Source: an uncultured Lachnospiraceae bacterium
Lineage (GTDB): Bacteria > Bacillota > Clostridia > Lachnospirales > Lachnospiraceae
Assembly: GCA_905235845.1 (NCBI GenBank)
Contig: CAJONG010000007.1
Coordinates: 1 to 44,984 of the forward strand
DNA length: 44,984 nucleotides
Direction of reading: 5' to 3'
The notes below the pieces were generated by a model. That model ran no database searches and was not told the DNA's origin. It saw only the letters and a list, made by a program, of their open reading frames with translations. Shown here piece by piece: positions 8,205-16,400 of the stretch; position 1 is the first letter of the stretch; each line of letters starts with the position of its first letter. The position numbers and the translations under genes are program-made.

Positions 8205-11200
8205 ATGTCAGGAAGGAAAGGAAGAAGGCACGGTAAAAAAAGCAGATTCAATATAGGTAATATGCTTCATGCGTATACGGACACGGTATTGGGTCTTGGA
8301 GAATGGCGTATGCTAAGCTATGAATGCAAGGTGGCATATGTGGTAAGGGCGATATCCGTTCTCTTATCCTCGGCAGCGACGGTCATATTCTTCAGATACT
8401 GTTTCATGGCTGCCGGTGAGTCCGTTGCGCTTTCTTATGTGCTTTTTAACTTCTATCTTTTTCCCATGATATTCATAGTATGTATGTATGGACTGTCAGG
8501 TGGGCTTGTAAGCTTCTCCATCATGTTCGTGGCAGGTCTTTTCATAGCAAGGACCGATGCATATATGTTCTCATATAATCTCTTTGCACTCTTCATTGTA
8601 GCGGCCATGAAAGAACCTAAGAGGACAGGCACACCCAAAAAGGCCTTGCTTTTCGGCGCAGTGATGGCAATAGTGATGTCTTGTATCTATACTTTCATAT
8701 TCTTGATCGTAGGTCAGGAGTCATTCTCGACACTCAGACTTTCCATAGCTCTTGTTCACATGGGTATGGTAGTCCCGCAGACTTTTCTAAGTGTATTATG
8801 GATATACTTTTTGCAGAACAGATTTCCCAAGGGACTTCGCCCGTTTTTTGCCAGATTCGAGCATGAGCATCGTTCCGGACTGTCCTTTATGCCGAAGGAA
8901 AATGAGGGCGGAAGGACTACATCCATATCGAGGAAGCTTTTTATAATACTGGGTACTGAGGCTGTCATGCTGGGTATATTCGCAGCCGCATTCGCTAACA
9001 GCCTGATACCCAATCTGACACAGGTGATCCAAAGGGAGGATGCCATTGGGAAGACAATAGCGAATGCTCCGATTGTGCCGGAACAGACTGCCGCAGCAGA
9101 TATTGCTGTCACGGCGGAAAGTGATGATACAGCATCTTCAGAGGAAGAGGCAGCGGATGATGAGGTAACTAATGAGCCTTTTGCTCTGCCCACAGCACCT
9201 ATGGGAGGACTGGGAGCTTTCGCTGACAGGATGGGTATAGATGATACCTTCAACGTGGCGAGACGTATGGAGGAGATGGAGAGGTTCAGATACAATGACG
9301 AGGGTATAGCATTTGATATCAAGCTGGTATTACTTATCATAGATATCATCGCACCTATAGTACTCATTGCGAATTACATCGGGCAGAGGCTGTTAGCCAG
9401 ACCCATCATAATGATAACCGACGCAATGAATGAGTTCACCAGAAGTGCCGGTGATGATAAGAAAAGGATGGCCTCTGCAAGGCACATCTCTAATATGTAT
9501 ATAAGAACCGGAGATGAGATAGAGAGTCTGTATGACAGTCTTGTCAAGACTACAACGGAGGTCAGTGACTATATAGACCATATGCAGGAGGAACAGCAGC
9601 TTAAGGAGGATCTTAGAGTAGCCAAGGCATCAAGCGAAGCCAAGAGTAATTTCTTATCCAATGTATCACATGAGATCAGGACTCCCATTAATGCGGTTCT
9701 GGGACTTGATGAGATGATACTCAGGGAATCCGATGATAAGACTATACTTAAGTATGCTATGGATATCAAGAATTCCGGCAAGTCACTGCTTGGACTTGTG
9801 AATGATCTGCTTGACTTCTCCAAGATAGAAGCGGGCAAGATGGAGATAATCCCGGTAGAGTATGAGCTTAGCTCCGTCATCAACGATCTTATCAATATGG
9901 TGGCTGTCAAGGCAGCGGATAAGGGGCTGAAGCTTGATATAGACGTGGATAAGACCATTCCCCACATACTTTTCGGTGATGAGATAAGGATAAAGCAGTG
10001 TGTCCTTAATATACTCAATAATGCGGTCAAGTATACAGAAGAAGGTTCGGTGACATTAAGCATCAACCATGTCGATATGGAGAAAGCTGCTTACGAAGGT
10101 GACGATGAGATAGGCTTAACCTTCAGAGTGGTGGATACGGGTATAGGTATTAAGGAAGAGGATATTGAGAAGTTATACGCTCCCTTCGAGCGGATCGAGG
10201 AGTCCCGTAACCGTACCATTGAAGGTACAGGGCTTGGAATGAGCATAGTAAAGCAGTTGCTTGAGCTTATGGACAGCAGACTTATTGTCAAGAGTGAATA
10301 CGGCAAGGGGAGCGACTTCTCATTTACAGTGGTACAGAAGGTTATAAGCAGGGAAGAGATAGGAGATTTTAACGAGACATACGAAAGATCGCTTAATGAG
10401 GCAGAAGACTACAAGGTATCCTTCGTAGCACCGGATGCAAGGATACTTGTCGTGGACGATACGCCAATGAACCTGACCGTAGTGAAGGGACTACTTAAGG
10501 AGACGATGCTTAAGGTAGATACCGCAACCAGCGGATTCGATGCGCTTGATAAAGTGGCTGATACAGAGTACGATATGATATTCTTAGATCAGCGCATGCC
10601 AAAGATGGATGGAACCCAGACGCTTGCAGCCATGAGGGAGCTTAAGGATAACAGATCGGCAGGGGCACCTGTCATAGCACTTACAGCCAATGCGGTATCC
10701 GGTTCAAGAGAGAACTTCATAGCCGCAGGCTTCAATGATTACATAAGCAAGCCCATAGATGCGGTAAGACTTGAAAAACTGATAGCTTCATTGCTGCCAT
10801 GGGAGAAGGTATATATGAGAGGCAGTGCGGACTATGAGAGTCTGACATCGAAGAAAGCCGGTCAGACATCGGTGACAGGCGGCATAAGTAATGACACGGA
10901 TGTCAGCAATTCATCGGACGGGTCAGGCGACAGAACGCGAATGCTAAAGAGCATAGAGGGTATTGATTATGATGCCGGTGTATCCAATTGCGGCAACGAG
11001 GATATACTGTATGAGGCCATAGGAGACTTTAGGATGTCCCTTAAGACAGGTCCGGATGAGATAGAAGGGTACAGATCAGCCGGGGATGTAAGGAATTATA
11101 CCGTTAAGGTTCATGCCCTTAAAAGCTCGGCCAGACTCATAGGCGCCATGGAACTCAGTAAGCAGGCGGAGTATCTTGAAAAATGCGGTGATGATAACAA

Positions 11201-11525
11201 TATAGAAGATATAGATAAGCTGACACCGGATCTTCTTGCACTCTATCGAAGCTATGAGGACAGATTCAAGGCTCTTGATGTCTTAGAAAGTAAGGATGAA
11301 TCGGATAAGCCGCTTATCGACGGTTTGCGGCTTGAAGAGGGATATGCAGCGCTTAAGGAAGCGGCAGAGGCTTTTGATTTTGACACGGCAGATGCTATAA
11401 TAGAGATGCTTAATGAGTATACACTTCCCATGAAAGAAAGGGGAGTGTATGATATGATAAAGGATAAGGTACGAATGGTTGACAGGGACGGAGTGCTGGA
11501 ACTGCTTGATGGCAGACAGGCATAG
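8205..11525 (+). CDS. Hybrid sensor histidine kinase with receiver and Hpt domains
   Basis: A 1106-residue multi-domain phosphorelay protein. The N-terminus has about six hydrophobic segments (between residues 45 and 205) and two more near 244-265 and 371-392, the last two flanking an acidic, low-complexity predicted extracellular loop. A HAMP-like linker (~394-460) and short coiled coil lead to the HisKA box NVSHEIRTPINAV with phospho-acceptor His489, an ATPase domain (NAVKYT N-box, DTGIGI, GTGLGMSIV), a receiver domain with FLDQRMP (Asp795), and a C-terminal Hpt domain VHALKSSARLIGA (His970). Relay order would be His489 to Asp795 to His970. The signal is unknown. The response regulator downstream is the likely final acceptor. 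Confidence 0.92.
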   Translation: MSGRKGRRHGKKSRFNIGNMLHAYTDTVLGLGEWRMLSYECKVAYVVRAISVLLSSAATVIFFRYCFMAAGESVALSYVLFNFYLFPMIFIVCMYGLSGGLVSFSIMFVAGLFIARTDAYMFSYNLFALFIVAAMKEPKRTGTPKKALLFGAVMAIVMSCIYTFIFLIVGQESFSTLRLSIALVHMGMVVPQTFLSVLWIYFLQNRFPKGLRPFFARFEHEHRSGLSFMPKENEGGRTTSISRKLFIILGTEAVMLGIFAAAFANSLIPNLTQVIQREDAIGKTIANAPIVPEQTAAADIAVTAESDDTASSEEEAADDEVTNEPFALPTAPMGGLGAFADRMGIDDTFNVARRMEEMERFRYNDEGIAFDIKLVLLIIDIIAPIVLIANYIGQRLLARPIIMITDAMNEFTRSAGDDKKRMASARHISNMYIRTGDEIESLYDSLVKTTTEVSDYIDHMQEEQQLKEDLRVAKASSEAKSNFLSNVSHEIRTPINAVLGLDEMILRESDDKTILKYAMDIKNSGKSLLGLVNDLLDFSKIEAGKMEIIPVEYELSSVINDLINMVAVKAADKGLKLDIDVDKTIPHILFGDEIRIKQCVLNILNNAVKYTEEGSVTLSINHVDMEKAAYEGDDEIGLTFRVVDTGIGIKEEDIEKLYAPFERIEESRNRTIEGTGLGMSIVKQLLELMDSRLIVKSEYGKGSDFSFTVVQKVISREEIGDFNETYERSLNEAEDYKVSFVAPDARILVVDDTPMNLTVVKGLLKETMLKVDTATSGFDALDKVADTEYDMIFLDQRMPKMDGTQTLAAMRELKDNRSAGAPVIALTANAVSGSRENFIAAGFNDYISKPIDAVRLEKLIASLLPWEKVYMRGSADYESLTSKKAGQTSVTGGISNDTDVSNSSDGSGDRTRMLKSIEGIDYDAGVSNCGNEDILYEAIGDFRMSLKTGPDEIEGYRSAGDVRNYTVKVHALKSSARLIGAMELSKQAEYLEKCGDDNNIEDIDKLTPDLLALYRSYEDRFKALDVLESKDESDKPLIDGLRLEEGYAALKEAAEAFDFDTADAIIEMLNEYTLPMKERGVYDMIKDKVRMVDRDGVLELLDGRQA

Positions 11526-11578
11526 GAATGTACCATGTATGGATACTGACATATTACATATGGAGGTAGTGTGAAAAA

Positions 11579-12337
11579 ATGACGGATAAAAGGATACTTA
11601 TGCTCGGTGAGACCAGCGGATTCATGGTCAATGCCATCATTAACGGGCTTAAAAAGGAAGACTTTAAGGTCGAGACGTCTGCTGTATCGATAGGGAGCCT
11701 CTCAAAGCTAAGTGATATTCCCAAGATTATCATTCTGTATCTTGACGATCATATAGTCGAAGAGGCGGAGGCACTTACATACCTTAAGGATCAGGTATTC
11801 GAAAAGGAACTGACGCTTTATCTTGTGGGAAGTAAGGAAGAGATTGAGAAGGCTCTTAAGATAATCCCTGAGGGAATCGTGGGTAAGATACTTGAGAGAC
11901 CTCTTAATGTAAAGGATCTTCTGGCTGTTCTTGATAAGGAGATGGAGAAGGAAGCTCTGTCGGCTGCCAAGAAGAAGATACTTGTGGTGGATGATGATCC
12001 TACCATGCTCCGTACCATCAAAACCCTGCTGTCATCAAAGTACAATGTATATATGGCCAATTCGGGTATGAACGCCATCACTTTCCTTGCCAAGACGGAG
12101 GTGGATCTTATACTGCTTGATTATGAGATGCCTGTCATAACGGGTGCCAAGGTGCTTGAGATGATAAGGAGTGAAGCATCCACTGCGGACATCCCCGTGA
12201 TGTTCCTCACATCCAAGAGCGACAAGGAAAGCGTTATGGAGGTGCTGGCTCTTAAGCCCGTCAAATACCTGCTTAAGACCATGCCCCCTGAGGAATGGAT
12301 AAGGAATATAGATGAGTTTTTTGATAGTGTAAGATAG
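11579..12337 (+). CDS. Response regulator with pseudo-receiver and true receiver, no output domain
   Basis: 252 residues. The C-terminal half is a standard receiver: acidic pocket VVDDDP, phospho-acceptor Asp181 in LLDYEMP, the Thr switch in FLTSKS, and a Lys near YLLK. The N-terminal ~125 residues look like a second receiver-like fold (ILMLGETSGF, then ILYLDD, then ILERPLNVKDLL) but without the complete acidic pocket, so probably a pseudo-receiver. No DNA-binding or enzymatic output domain is present, so it probably acts by protein contact or as a phosphate sink. Position 53 bases after the hybrid kinase suggests they work together. The GGAGG at 11562-11566 is 12 bases from the ATG, rather far. 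Confidence 0.85.
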   Translation: MTDKRILMLGETSGFMVNAIINGLKKEDFKVETSAVSIGSLSKLSDIPKIIILYLDDHIVEEAEALTYLKDQVFEKELTLYLVGSKEEIEKALKIIPEGIVGKILERPLNVKDLLAVLDKEMEKEALSAAKKKILVVDDDPTMLRTIKTLLSSKYNVYMANSGMNAITFLAKTEVDLILLDYEMPVITGAKVLEMIRSEASTADIPVMFLTSKSDKESVMEVLALKPVKYLLKTMPPEEWIRNIDEFFDSVR

Positions 12338-12354
12338 GAAAATAAAAACGAATT

Positions 12355-12382
12355 AGGGACTTGAAAAAGAGTCCCTTTTTTT
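12355..12382 (+). terminator. Rho-independent terminator of the housekeeping/two-component operon
   Basis: Perfect 7-bp stem AGGGACT (12355-12361) / AGTCCCT (12370-12376), 8-base loop, and a T run to 12382. It lies 18 bases after the response regulator stop codon. Confidence 0.88.
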
Positions 12383-12389
12383 GTATAGT
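12361..12389 (+). promoter_or_regulatory. Promoter of the amylase-lacI transcript
   Basis: TTGAAA at 12361-12366 and TATAGT at 12384-12389, spaced exactly 17 bp. Transcription would start near 12396. The -35 box lies inside the loop of the preceding terminator. A LacI-type operator covers the predicted start site. Confidence 0.65.
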
Positions 12390-12397
12390 AAAATAGG

Positions 12398-12409
12398 TTA
12401 ATCGCTTAA
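12398..12409 (+). promoter_or_regulatory. LacI-family operator 1
   Basis: TTAATCGCTTAA is a pseudo-palindrome of form TTAAnC|GnTTAA with the central CG step typical of LacI/CcpA-family operators. With two flanking bases (GGTTAATCGCTT) it is identical, in inverted orientation, to the site at 14975-14986 before malE. It sits just downstream of the -10 box, where bound repressor would block initiation. Confidence 0.68.
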
Positions 12410-12447
12410 TGTAACGTTTTTGACGCATTTACAAGGAGCGATGATGT

Positions 12448-13833
12448 ATGAAGCATGTTAATACTTTTTTTGCCGCAGGGATTTTACTTGCGTTAACTGT
12501 CCTTTGCGCAGGCTGTTCTTCGTCGAAGACCCAGGAGATCCCTACGGAAACCGAGGCGCCGGAGTGGACGAAGAGTGCGGTTCTTTACGAGGTTAACCTC
12601 AGGCAATATACGCAATCGGGAACCATTAACGAATTTTCCGAACACCTCGGTACTTTAAAAGACATGGGCATCAACACCCTTTGGTTTATGCCCATTCATC
12701 CAATCTCTGTTACCAACAGATCCGGTAAGCTTGGTTCATACTATTCTGTCAGTGATTACCGGGATGTCAACCCCGAATTCGGAACAAAAGAAGATTTCAA
12801 GGCACTTGTGGATAAGGCCCATGATGTGGGATTTCATGTGATGCTTGACTGGGTTGCCAACCACACCGGATGGGATAATGCATGGATCACGGAACATCCC
12901 GACTGGTACACACATAAGGATGGCAGTATCATCTCGCCGGAGGGCATGGGATGGCCGGATGTAGCCGATCTTAACTACGACAACGCAGACATGCGAAAAG
13001 AGATGATAGAGTGCATGAAGTACTGGGTCACTGAGTATGATGTGGACGGTTTCAGATGCGATTATGCGGCCGGCGTTCCGGAGGATTTCTGGAGAGAAGC
13101 AAGAATTGAGCTTGATAAGGTAAAAGACATCTACATGTTGGAAGAGGATCTGGGAGGTCAGGCGACGGCTAACCTTGAGTACGGTTTTGATTCCAACTAT
13201 GCTGCAAAGGTCTATGAGACTCTTCTGGCTGTGGCTAAGGATGGCAAGACGGCTGATAAGTTAAAGCTCTATCTGCCGGCTACGGATAACAATACATTTC
13301 CCATGTATTATCTTGATAACCACGACATTAACTCATGGGACAGGACCATAGATGAAGCTTTTTCGGAGGATGTGCTTCCGTCCATGTACAGTCTGATCTT
13401 CACACTTCCCGGAATTCCCATGATCTATTCGGGTGACGAGATAGCGTATAACAAAAATATTGCCTTTATGGAAAAGGACACCATAGACTGGAACAGAACC
13501 GGCAGGGATTACAGAGGTCTGATAAAGGAACTCTCACTTATAAAGGCTTCGCACCCGGCTTTATACAGTGATAATACCGATGGATTTGAGATCATTAAGC
13601 TTGAGAATAAGAATGTATTTGCATTTAAGAGAGTGGCTGAAGGCGATGAGCTTATCTGCATCTTCAATATGTCAAAGAGAGAGCAGGACAATATTGATCT
13701 AAGCGGCATGATCACAGGAAAAGAGGAGGTTATCTTTTCCGGCAAAACGGACGACTACAATGTCGGGGGAGAGCTCCCTACAGGAACATACAGCTTCTTA
13801 CCATGGGAGTTTTATATAATTGCAGCCAAGTGA
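12448..13833 (+). CDS. Surface lipoprotein alpha-amylase family (GH13) enzyme
   Basis: Starts with a lipoprotein signal peptide (hydrophobic 7-19, lipobox LCAGC with lipidated Cys23) and a short Thr/Glu-rich linker, so it is anchored outside the membrane. The rest is a GH13 (beta/alpha)8 catalytic domain: AVLYEVNLRQYT strand 1, DWVANHTG region I, DGFRCDYA region II with nucleophile Asp205, MLEEDL region III with acid Glu232, and DNHD region IV with Asp293. A short beta domain C ends it (461 residues in all). Likely role: trimming starch-derived maltodextrins at the cell surface for import by the MalEFG system downstream. Exact specificity cannot be read off. AAGGAG lies 10 bases before the ATG. 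The lacI gene starts 26 bases later. Confidence 0.9.
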   Translation: MKHVNTFFAAGILLALTVLCAGCSSSKTQEIPTETEAPEWTKSAVLYEVNLRQYTQSGTINEFSEHLGTLKDMGINTLWFMPIHPISVTNRSGKLGSYYSVSDYRDVNPEFGTKEDFKALVDKAHDVGFHVMLDWVANHTGWDNAWITEHPDWYTHKDGSIISPEGMGWPDVADLNYDNADMRKEMIECMKYWVTEYDVDGFRCDYAAGVPEDFWREARIELDKVKDIYMLEEDLGGQATANLEYGFDSNYAAKVYETLLAVAKDGKTADKLKLYLPATDNNTFPMYYLDNHDINSWDRTIDEAFSEDVLPSMYSLIFTLPGIPMIYSGDEIAYNKNIAFMEKDTIDWNRTGRDYRGLIKELSLIKASHPALYSDNTDGFEIIKLENKNVFAFKRVAEGDELICIFNMSKREQDNIDLSGMITGKEEVIFSGKTDDYNVGGELPTGTYSFLPWEFYIIAAK

Positions 13834-13859
13834 CAGTCATATCTCCGGTGGAGGGAAAA

Positions 13860-14876
13860 ATGAATTTAAAGACGATTGCCCAAAGAGCAGGGGTTAGTAC
13901 TGCTACAGTTTCAAATGTCATTAACGGCAATAACCATAAGGTTTCCGAGGAGACAAGGAGAAGGGTCAACGAGATCATTAAGGAGACTAATTATCAACCC
14001 AATGCCTTTGCAAGGTCCCTTGCCAAAAAGGAAAGCCGCATCATAGGTCTTGTCATTCCATATCTGGGTGAGGATGAGGACTTTTTTACCAATCCTTATA
14101 ATGCACATATAATCGCAACTATTGAGAGATGTGTCAGGAACGAAGACTACTATCTTATGTTAAGGTGTGTGCATGACCCGAAGGAGATAATCCCTCTATT
14201 ATCGTCATGGAATGTGGATGGAGCTTTCTTTTTGGGGATATATCCGGATGAGGTTAAAGAGATCAAGAGGCTAATAGACGCACCTGTGGTATTTATTGAT
14301 ACCTATGCTCCGGGTGAAAAGATAGTCAACGTAGGAATTGAGGATTACAGAGGCGGTTATCTTTCTGCCAGATATCTTATCGGAAAAGGGCACAAAAAAC
14401 TGGCTCTTGTTACCCCTGTCGTAGACGGAGAGGGGGTAATTAAAGAGAGGTATAAAGGCTTTGCTGCGGCATGTAAGGAAAGCGGGATACCCTTCGGGGA
14501 GAGCAATATCTTCTACACGGATACCGTCTATATCAATGCGGTTGAAGCCGGGCAGAACATCGGATTCTCAAACGGCGGTTACACAGCCGTTGCCTGTATG
14601 TCGGATATAGTCGCTTTGGGAGTTATTGAGGGACTTACCCAGTGTGGGGTCAGAGTACCATATGATGTTTCCGTTATAGGATTCGACAATCTGCCTAATT
14701 GTGAGTACACAACACCTAAGCTCACTTCGGTGGCACAGAACTTTGATGTCAAGGCTGACAAGGCATGGGAATATCTCTCCAGAATGATCAACGGAGAAAA
14801 GGATCTTGTAGCGGATGAAAGGCTTCCGATCAGGGTTGCGGAGAGGTTCTCGGTTCGCAATCTGCATGAGCAGTAA
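13860..14876 (+). CDS. LacI-family transcriptional repressor (probable maltodextrin regulator)
   Basis: 338 residues: N-terminal HTH MNLKTIAQRAGVSTATVSNV with hinge helix YQPNAFARSLA, then a periplasmic-binding-protein-like ligand domain ending with the family signature VPYDVSVIGFDNLP. I choose ATG 13860 because GGTGGAGGG lies 6 bases upstream and the HTH begins at residue 2; an open frame from 13803 only adds non-conserved residues that overlap the amylase end. Located between the amylase and malE and flanked by two matching operators, it most likely represses both transcripts, is autoregulated through the first, and responds to maltose or maltodextrins. The ligand is inferred from context only. 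Confidence 0.93.
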   Translation: MNLKTIAQRAGVSTATVSNVINGNNHKVSEETRRRVNEIIKETNYQPNAFARSLAKKESRIIGLVIPYLGEDEDFFTNPYNAHIIATIERCVRNEDYYLMLRCVHDPKEIIPLLSSWNVDGAFFLGIYPDEVKEIKRLIDAPVVFIDTYAPGEKIVNVGIEDYRGGYLSARYLIGKGHKKLALVTPVVDGEGVIKERYKGFAAACKESGIPFGESNIFYTDTVYINAVEAGQNIGFSNGGYTAVACMSDIVALGVIEGLTQCGVRVPYDVSVIGFDNLPNCEYTTPKLTSVAQNFDVKADKAWEYLSRMINGEKDLVADERLPIRVAERFSVRNLHEQ

Positions 14877-14881
14877 AAAGT

Positions 14882-14908
14882 GTTAACCTTTTGTTAACCT
14901 GATTTTTT
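14882..14908 (+). terminator. Possible weak terminator after lacI
   Basis: GTTAAC (14882-14887) and GTTAAC (14893-14898) are self-complementary and can form a 6-bp stem with a 5-base loop, followed after CTGA by six T residues. The stem is short and AT-rich. The two GTTAACC copies could instead be accessory protein-binding half-sites. Confidence 0.35.
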
Positions 14909-14938
14909 GTGCAAAACATAGAAAAGGCCGTAGGGGGA

Positions 14939-14967
14939 TTGACCCGGGGCAGTTTTTGGACTATACT
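14939..14967 (+). promoter_or_regulatory. Promoter of the malEFG operon
   Basis: TTGACC at 14939-14944 and TATACT at 14962-14967, spaced 17 bp; expected start near 14974, which falls inside the operator at 14973-14984. The architecture copies that of the amylase promoter. Confidence 0.75.
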
Positions 14968-14972
14968 TCCCG

Positions 14973-14984
14973 TAAAGCGATTAA
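14973..14984 (+). promoter_or_regulatory. LacI-family operator 2
   Basis: TAAAGCGATTAA, pseudo-palindromic around the central CG and the near reverse complement of operator 1 at 12398-12409 (one mismatch in the outer half-site). It covers the predicted transcription start of malE, so repressor binding would block the importer operon. Confidence 0.7.
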
Positions 14985-15037
14985 CCAACACAGAAACACC
15001 GTAGTTTAGGAAAAAGTTAATTAGGAGGATTACGCAA

Positions 15038-16330
15038 ATGAAAATGAAAAAGTTAAGCGCACTACTTATAAGCGGGGCATTGGCAGCATCTGTACTTGCA
15101 GGATGCGGCGAGAGCGCGCAGAGTGGAGCCGCAACACAGACTGACAGCACTGCAGCTACAGAAACTGCCAAGGCAGAGGCTGCACCTGTTGAGACACAGG
15201 ATGTAACACTTAAGATCTGGGTTCCCGAAGAGGCGGTTGAGGACACAGATGCGGCAGTTCAGGCATTTGATGCTCTTCACGACGAGTTCAACATCACTTA
15301 CGAGATCGCTGTTGTAGGTATTGATGAAGCTCCTCAGCAGCTTCAGACAGACCCTGATACGGCAGGGGATATCTTCTATACTCCTTCGGGCGGAATCGCA
15401 GACCTTGTTAACAAGGGACTTCTTCTTCCCATTACAAAGGATTTTGAGACGATCGCGTCAGACCTTCCCGAGAGTGCTCTTACAGCAGTAACAGTAGATG
15501 GTCTTACATATGCGGCACCGTTCTCTCCCAACACTTACTTCATGTACTACAACAAGGATCTTCTCTCCGAGGACGATGTAAAGAGCCTTGAGAAGATCAT
15601 GGCAGCCGATACCGGCGCTAAATACAACTTCAGCACAAATATTACCAACTCATGGTATATCGAGAGCTTCTTCCTAGGTGCAGGATGCACACTTTTCGGA
15701 CCTGACGGTAAAGATCCTTCCGAGTGCTCATGGAATGATGCTACAGGCCTTACAGCGGCAGAGTATGTCATCGATCTTGCTAATAACCCCAAGTACCTTG
15801 AAAATAAGGACGGTGTAGGCGGAGCAGAGTTTAAGGACGGCAATCTTGCAGCTATTACAGATGGTGCATGGAGTGCTCCTTCCTACAGAGAGGCTCTTGG
15901 CGATAAGCTTGGTGCGGTAGCACTTCCTACAGCCAATATCGGCGGCAAGGATGTACAGCTTTCCAACTTCGTTGACTTCAAGACGATAACTGTTAAGTCA
16001 TCTACAGCTTATCCTCTTGCAGCTCAGCAGCTTGCAGTATACCTTGCTAATCCTGAGAACAGCCTTATCAGATACCAGAATCAGGGTGATGTACCTGTAC
16101 TTAACTCACTTGCATCTTCTGCAGAGATCGTAAACGATGAGGTAGCAGCAGCACTTAACGCACAGGCTTCCAAGGCAACAAACCAGCCTTCGATCTCCAA
16201 GATGGGTGATTACTGGACTCCTGCTCAGGCATTTGGTGAGGGCGTTGCATCAGGCGAGATCACAAAGGCCAACGCTCAGGAGAAGCTTGATGCCCTTGTA
16301 GACAGCATAACAGGAACACTTACAGAGTAA
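15038..16330 (+). CDS. malE: Maltodextrin-type ABC transporter substrate-binding lipoprotein
   Basis: Extracellular binding protein, family 1 (MalE-like), 430 residues. Signal peptide with hydrophobic core and lipobox VLAGC (lipidated Cys23), then an Ala/Thr/Glu-rich linker to about residue 50 before the mature fold starts (VTLKIWVPEEA). FMYYNKDLL and the later WTPAQAFGEGVASGE segment fit maltose/maltodextrin-binding proteins. An AGGAGG site lies 9 bases before ATG. It is the first gene of the importer operon, followed by two permeases and two intracellular alpha-glucan hydrolases, which supports a maltodextrin substrate. Confidence 0.9.
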   Translation: MKMKKLSALLISGALAASVLAGCGESAQSGAATQTDSTAATETAKAEAAPVETQDVTLKIWVPEEAVEDTDAAVQAFDALHDEFNITYEIAVVGIDEAPQQLQTDPDTAGDIFYTPSGGIADLVNKGLLLPITKDFETIASDLPESALTAVTVDGLTYAAPFSPNTYFMYYNKDLLSEDDVKSLEKIMAADTGAKYNFSTNITNSWYIESFFLGAGCTLFGPDGKDPSECSWNDATGLTAAEYVIDLANNPKYLENKDGVGGAEFKDGNLAAITDGAWSAPSYREALGDKLGAVALPTANIGGKDVQLSNFVDFKTITVKSSTAYPLAAQQLAVYLANPENSLIRYQNQGDVPVLNSLASSAEIVNDEVAAALNAQASKATNQPSISKMGDYWTPAQAFGEGVASGEITKANAQEKLDALVDSITGTLTE

Positions 16331-16349
16331 CAGCCTTAAGTAGTTTCTT

Positions 16350-16377
16350 TATCGGGGTTGCTTCTGCGACCCCGATA
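16350..16377 (+). other. Intercistronic stem-loop between malE and malF
   Basis: A 12-bp stem (16350-16361 with 16366-16377, one G-T pair) closed by a TTCT loop. No T run follows (next bases are ATATTATATT), so it is more likely an mRNA-stabilising or processing hairpin that keeps binding-protein transcript abundant relative to the permeases, as known for malE-malF type operons, or a partial attenuator. Confidence 0.72.
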
Positions 16378-16400
16378 ATATTATATTAGGGAGTTTAATT

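Noticed and set aside
10388-10398. ATCGCTTAATG, identical to part of LacI operator 1
   Set aside because: It lies within the histidine kinase coding sequence, the left half-site does not match, and no promoter is near.
13803-13859. Upstream extension of the LacI-family protein
   Set aside because: It overlaps the amylase gene, lacks a ribosome binding site and precedes the canonical HTH start at 13860, which has GGTGGAGGG at the right distance.
16350-16377. malE-malF hairpin as a terminator
   Set aside because: There is no T run after the stem and the operon clearly continues into malF; annotated as an intercistronic stem-loop instead.
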